A stretch of 64,000 bases of DNA from Liminaster sp964567855 (GTDB lineage: Bacteria; Bacteroidota; Bacteroidia; Bacteroidales; UBA3663), in the NCBI GenBank assembly GCA_964567855.1, contig CAZMOE010000002.1, positions 1 to 64,000 on the forward strand. Direction: 5' to 3'. Made by a program: the position numbers and the translations under genes. A model generated the notes under the pieces. That model made no database searches. It was not told the DNA's origin and saw only the letters and a list, made by a program, of their open reading frames with translations. Shown in pieces: positions 60,684 through 64,000 of this stretch. Each line of letters starts with the position of its first letter. The first letter of the stretch is position 1.

Positions 60684-61688
60684 TCAAAGGGCCGCCCCCG
60701 ACCGGCGCAAAAGAAAGGGCAAAAGGCGGATGGACAGGCGGGGATGCCGGCACAACAGGTATGCCAGAAGCCTCGACCGAAGGTCGCGCGCCAGATAGCG
60801 GTTCTGCTGCCAGCCGGGCACTGTCTGCTCCAGAGCGCCCTGCATTTCCGACAGGATGGCGACCGACGGCTCGGCCGCATTCTGCAGATAATTCAAGGCT
60901 CCGACCAAAAAACATTTTTTCAGATAGAGGTAATCGATCTCGGGTTGGAAATCGCCGTACAGACGGCGCTCTTTCACCTCTGCCATCAGATGGTCGAAGG
61001 CAGCGAATTTCGACCGCCAACGCCCTTCGTTGCGGGCGACGGTCAACGAATTGCCGTGCTGCCAATACAGATAGAGCGGACGCTGCACTGAAGCGACCCT
61101 ACGGCCGTACAGCAGCACCTTAATCAGAAAATTCGTGTCTTCGGACGAGCGTTCCAGTGGAAACCGTAATCCGTTTTCCTCCAAAAAGCTCCGTTTATAA
61201 ATAAACGTGACGCAGAAAGTCCTGAAACGGGTCAGGAAACTCTTTTTTGCCTCGGCGGAAAACTCTCCATCGGCAACCGCAGGGTTGGCCGCAACGCAAC
61301 CGTCCTTCCGACCGCCCTTATAAGCAATCTGACAATAGCAAAAATCGGCATTGGCGGCATCGGCGGCAGCCGTCATAACGGCCAGCATGTCGGGAAGAAT
61401 CACATCGTCACTATCAACGAAAGCGATATATTCTCCCGTTGCGGCGGCCATGCCCATATTTCTCGCTTCACCGGGTCCGCTGTTGACAGGGGTCTGCAAA
61501 AAACGGAATCTACTGGCGACACCCTTATCTGCAACATACGTCCGGGCCGATTCGAGACCGCCATCCGACCCGTGATCGTCTACAAAAATGACCTCGAAAT
61601 CGCTCATCGTCTGAGCGAGCAGGCTGTCGATCATGGGACGGATGAACGGAGCGGAGTTATAAACCGGTGAAATTACGGAAACTTTCAT
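60684..61688 (-). CDS. Glycosyltransferase family 2
   Basis: The 334-residue GT-A enzyme starts MKVSVISPVYNSAPFI and has FEVIFVDDHGSDGG and YIAFVDSDDVI (the DxD metal site), with NMGMAAATGEY between them. Start is the ATG at 61688; a TTG at 61715 is possible. Donor and acceptor unknown. It lies 41 bp upstream of the YfhO gene. Confidence 0.9.
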   Translation of the reverse strand: MKVSVISPVYNSAPFIRPMIDSLLAQTMSDFEVIFVDDHGSDGGLESARTYVADKGVASRFRFLQTPVNSGPGEARNMGMAAATGEYIAFVDSDDVILPDMLAVMTAAADAANADFCYCQIAYKGGRKDGCVAANPAVADGEFSAEAKKSFLTRFRTFCVTFIYKRSFLEENGLRFPLERSSEDTNFLIKVLLYGRRVASVQRPLYLYWQHGNSLTVARNEGRWRSKFAAFDHLMAEVKERRLYGDFQPEIDYLYLKKCFLVGALNYLQNAAEPSVAILSEMQGALEQTVPGWQQNRYLARDLRSRLLAYLLCRHPRLSIRLLPFLLRRSGAAL

Positions 61689-61711
61689 GACTTCGTTTTT
61701 AAGACTTTCAT

Positions 61712-62758
61712 TCAACTGTTTTGCAACGCCCGACCTCTGCCCTCCATCAGCGGAGCAACAATCTGACAGACCTGTCGCATCCGCGTCTCGAAAGTGTGAT
61801 GCCGAACCACCTCCTCATAAGCAGCGGTTGACTCACACGGGGCCGCAAGCCGCTGTTCGATCATGGCCAGCAGTTCCTGCTCGTCATGATAAAGAGCCAC
61901 GTCCGTATGGGCCAGCAACCGGTCGATATAAGGATTGCTGTCGCATATCTGACAGGCACCGGAGGCCGCGATTTCATACACCTTGGGATTGGCACCGTTC
62001 CGCTGCTGCTCGCCATGGATATTCAATACGATACGAGCACGGTTATATTCAAGGTTAAGCACCTCGGCGGTCGTGCTGCGGTTCATATAAATATCTTTTC
62101 TCTCTCTTGTCAGCCATCGCCACAGATTCTTGTACCAAGGTTTGTATATCCCCCAGACGCGAATCTTCCGACAGCCGAACTTTTTCACTACCGCCTGCAT
62201 AAGACGCTGCCGCCGGGGAGACTGATAGAGGTCGCCGGCAAAAACAATGTCATACACCTTGGCTGTGCCCGGCAACGGGTAATAGAGTGCAGGATCCACC
62301 GCCTGAGGAAGGAACTTTGCCTCTATGCCCCATCGCTCTCGGATCCAGGGAATATCCTCCTGTTCATAACAAAACACTTCATCCACGTGCGGAAGATTCT
62401 CCCCGCATTGGGGCATACGACGCAGACTGTCGAAAAGCCACAACACCGTTACGGCCGACTGCCGGAAAAAATCCAGCGTGGCCGGCAACAGGTTATCGCC
62501 GTTCATAATGAATACGAGATCCGGGGTCTCCTGCCGGAATACCTGTTCGATATATGTCCGGTAGCCTTGGCGAGAATGCTGACGGAGTTTCGCTTTATCG
62601 GCCGACAGCTTATATCTGATCCGATTGAACCAATGGTAAGGATGAATGGGATTATCGTATGCTTCGACACGGGTCTCCCATCCCAAAGCGTGAAACGCAC
62701 GTTCTATGCTTTGGTTGAAATAAAAAAAGGCCGGGCCGATGATGAGTACTTTGGACAT
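61712..62758 (-). CDS. CgeB-like glycosyltransferase
   Basis: The 348-residue protein (start 62758, MSKVLIIGPAFF) resembles the CgeB/DUF3880 plus Glyco_trans_1_2 group: VFIMNGDNLLPATLDFFRQ, LWLFDSLRRMP, YDIVFAGDLYQSPRRQRLM and, near the end, NPKVYEIAASGACQICDSNP. The frame extends 18 residues upstream without support. It is 7 bp after the CDP-glycerol-type gene, so co-transcribed. Sugar specificity unknown. Confidence 0.8.
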   Translation of the reverse strand: MSKVLIIGPAFFYFNQSIERAFHALGWETRVEAYDNPIHPYHWFNRIRYKLSADKAKLRQHSRQGYRTYIEQVFRQETPDLVFIMNGDNLLPATLDFFRQSAVTVLWLFDSLRRMPQCGENLPHVDEVFCYEQEDIPWIRERWGIEAKFLPQAVDPALYYPLPGTAKVYDIVFAGDLYQSPRRQRLMQAVVKKFGCRKIRVWGIYKPWYKNLWRWLTRERKDIYMNRSTTAEVLNLEYNRARIVLNIHGEQQRNGANPKVYEIAASGACQICDSNPYIDRLLAHTDVALYHDEQELLAMIEQRLAAPCESTAAYEEVVRHHTFETRMRQVCQIVAPLMEGRGRALQNS

Positions 62759-62765
62759 ACGGTAA

Positions 62766-63944
62766 TTATTTAGGCAGCAGATGCTGCATGATACGTTGAC
62801 AAGTGTTCCCATCCGAATAAAGATGGAAGCGTTTCACCTCTTCCTCCGACGGAGGGACATATCCCCCGCGGTCGAGCAACGCGATCAGTTGCGCCCAGTC
62901 ATAGACCTTGACCGCTTCCAGCTGCTCATAGTCGAAATAGAACGGTCGCGATTGGGTGCAATATTCTTCCTGGTCGAACGGGAAAAGGATAATGGGTTTC
63001 CACAGTAGCAGAAAATCGAAATAAATGCTCGAATAGTCGGTCAGAAGCACATCCATATCCTTGATGAAGGTGTACAGGTCGTCATAGTCGTCGTCGGTGA
63101 CTGTCATGATACGGCTGTCCTGCAAGCCTTTGCTGGAAGAGTCAAAAAAATGACCCTTATAAAGCAAAACCATATTCCGCCGCTCAAGAACCCGTTCCAA
63201 TGCCACAGGATCGCAACCGGCAACTTCAAACGGATTAAAGGCCCTACCATGCCGGGAAACCGTATCCCGATGGGTAGGCATGTATAAAATCTTTATAGGA
63301 TGGTTGAAACGGCGGTCTATCCGATCAATCAAAGGCTCTGTGCAATCCTTGAAAAAATGATCATTCCGTGGCAACCCTACCTCCCACACCTCGTTTTGCG
63401 GCAGCCGGAACGCCGATTGAAGGAAAGAGGTAAAAAACGGCGACGTCGAGAGGGTCTCACCTTGCAGGAATTCATAGGGAACGATCATTTTACGGACTGC
63501 CGTCTTGATTTTTTTCCAGACCGTATTCCTGCGAATGAAAGACATGGCGTCGTTGCCGATCATTTTCAGCGGCATGCCATGCCAAAGGTTAAGAATCCGG
63601 ATCCCGTTCATGAAGCGGGGATCGCCATCACCGATTCCCTTCGTTACGCAAAAAAGCGAAGCCCTCCGCATGGCCTTTCTCCCTTCGGAAGCAGAAGCCA
63701 TGGCGACCGGAAGATGCCTGGCGGTCAAATCCCGATAGACTTTTTCGCTTTTAGTTATCCACAAGGCCTTGATCTCCGGATGGCAAGCGATGACATGCTC
63801 GAACAGGGCACGGGAATTGTCAGAATAACGCATTCCGTCCCACGCGCCGAAAATCCAGAAATTCCGTTCCCGCCTGATGAAATACTGCATGTGCCAAACC
63901 GGGAGGAATAAAAGACCTTTGATAATCTGTATGACAATCGACAT
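62766..63944 (-). CDS. CDP-glycerol:poly(glycerophosphate) glycerophosphotransferase family (TagB/TagF-like)
   Basis: The 392-residue protein has the family's nucleotide-binding pattern: NLWHGMPLKMIG, YMPTHRDTVSRHG, LYKGHFFDS and the late LTDYSSIYFDFLL ... PIILFPFDQEEY, all typical of Glyphos_transf enzymes that add glycerol- or ribitol-phosphate from CDP donors. An N-terminal hydrophobic stretch (VIQIIKGLLFLPVW) can bind the membrane. In a Gram-negative setting this suggests a phosphodiester-linked capsule or LPS decoration. It starts 9 bp after the upstream partial gene. Confidence 0.88.
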   Translation of the reverse strand: MSIVIQIIKGLLFLPVWHMQYFIRRERNFWIFGAWDGMRYSDNSRALFEHVIACHPEIKALWITKSEKVYRDLTARHLPVAMASASEGRKAMRRASLFCVTKGIGDGDPRFMNGIRILNLWHGMPLKMIGNDAMSFIRRNTVWKKIKTAVRKMIVPYEFLQGETLSTSPFFTSFLQSAFRLPQNEVWEVGLPRNDHFFKDCTEPLIDRIDRRFNHPIKILYMPTHRDTVSRHGRAFNPFEVAGCDPVALERVLERRNMVLLYKGHFFDSSSKGLQDSRIMTVTDDDYDDLYTFIKDMDVLLTDYSSIYFDFLLLWKPIILFPFDQEEYCTQSRPFYFDYEQLEAVKVYDWAQLIALLDRGGYVPPSEEEVKRFHLYSDGNTCQRIMQHLLPK

Positions 63945-63953
63945 AAATATGAT

Positions 63954-64000
63954 TTATTTATAACAATAGCCTCCGGAGATCTCTATGACCGCGCCGTTGA
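63954..64000 (-). CDS. 3' end of a gene, possibly a short-chain dehydrogenase
   Basis: Only the last 14-15 codons are visible, reading NGAVIEISGGYCYK then TAA. GxVIxxxGGY is the usual closing strand of short-chain dehydrogenase/reductase proteins; next to a CDP-alditol polymerase it could be the reductase part of a ribitol-phosphate pathway enzyme. The evidence is thin. Confidence 0.35.
   Translation of the reverse strand, partial: NGAVIEISGGYCYK

Overview
This 64 kb window looks like chromosomal DNA from a moderately GC-rich member of the Bacteroidales (Bacteroidetes). The reasons are: repeated promoter boxes of the Bacteroidetes type (TAnnTTTG, most often TATCTTTG, in two cases with TTTG 19-20 bp upstream); a long 1102-residue SecA with a C-terminal zinc motif; a fused aspartokinase/homoserine dehydrogenase followed by an archaeal-type phosphoglycerate mutase and threonine synthase; a small histone H1-like protein; an archaeal/eukaryal-type ProS; pyruvate phosphate dikinase; and FISUMP-domain surface proteins. 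I cannot assign a genus. No IS element, phage, CRISPR array or rRNA is visible. Two tRNAs (Thr-CGT, Val-TAC) are present.

Layout. 1-3.2 kb: 3' end of htpG, then clpB. 3.4-6.3 kb: a GH28 pectin hydrolase lipoprotein and an M24 peptidase. 6.3-9.8 kb: lptB and a NatA/NatB-type ABC exporter. 9.9-13.4 kb: a redox operon (flavodoxin-fold reductase, a NapH-NapG-like fused membrane ferredoxin, a Tat-lipoprotein aldo/keto reductase with two ferredoxin clusters). 13.6-18.2 kb: upp, SulP transporter, GNAT acetyltransferase, secreted esterase. 18.2-19.0 kb: a gene-free stretch holding a 147-bp nested inverted repeat. 19.0-23.5 kb: a five-gene cluster (nucleotidyltransferase, ATP-grasp, CDP-alcohol phosphotransferase, LPG-synthase-like flippase, HAD phosphatase) that looks like a pathway for an unusual phospholipid headgroup. 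23.5-33.5 kb: a lipoprotein, the H1-like protein, a DUF4105 membrane protein, an alkaline-phosphatase-fold protein lacking its metal ligands, secA, folB and a PL1 pectate lyase. 33.5-37.5 kb: a long leader with strong RNA structure, a truncated beta-helix gene, znuA, two tRNAs and nrdG. 37.6-44.8 kb: thrA-apgM-thrC, a hemolysin III-like membrane protein and an MFS transporter. 45-53.3 kb: proS, an OmpA-like protein, ppdK, then a MurU-like nucleotidyltransferase with an AmgK-RapZ fusion (cell-wall sugar salvage). 54-56 kb: two tandem FISUMP proteins. 56-64 kb: a glycan operon (four glycosyltransferase-type proteins, YfhO, a CDP-glycerol-type polymerase), cut by the right edge.

Best candidates for something new are the phospholipid-headgroup cluster (18991-23457), the nested inverted repeat at 18705-18851, the structured leader at 34315-34442, the fused ferredoxin redox operon, and the AmgK-RapZ fusion. 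All functional calls come from reading motifs by eye; no database search or folding program was run.
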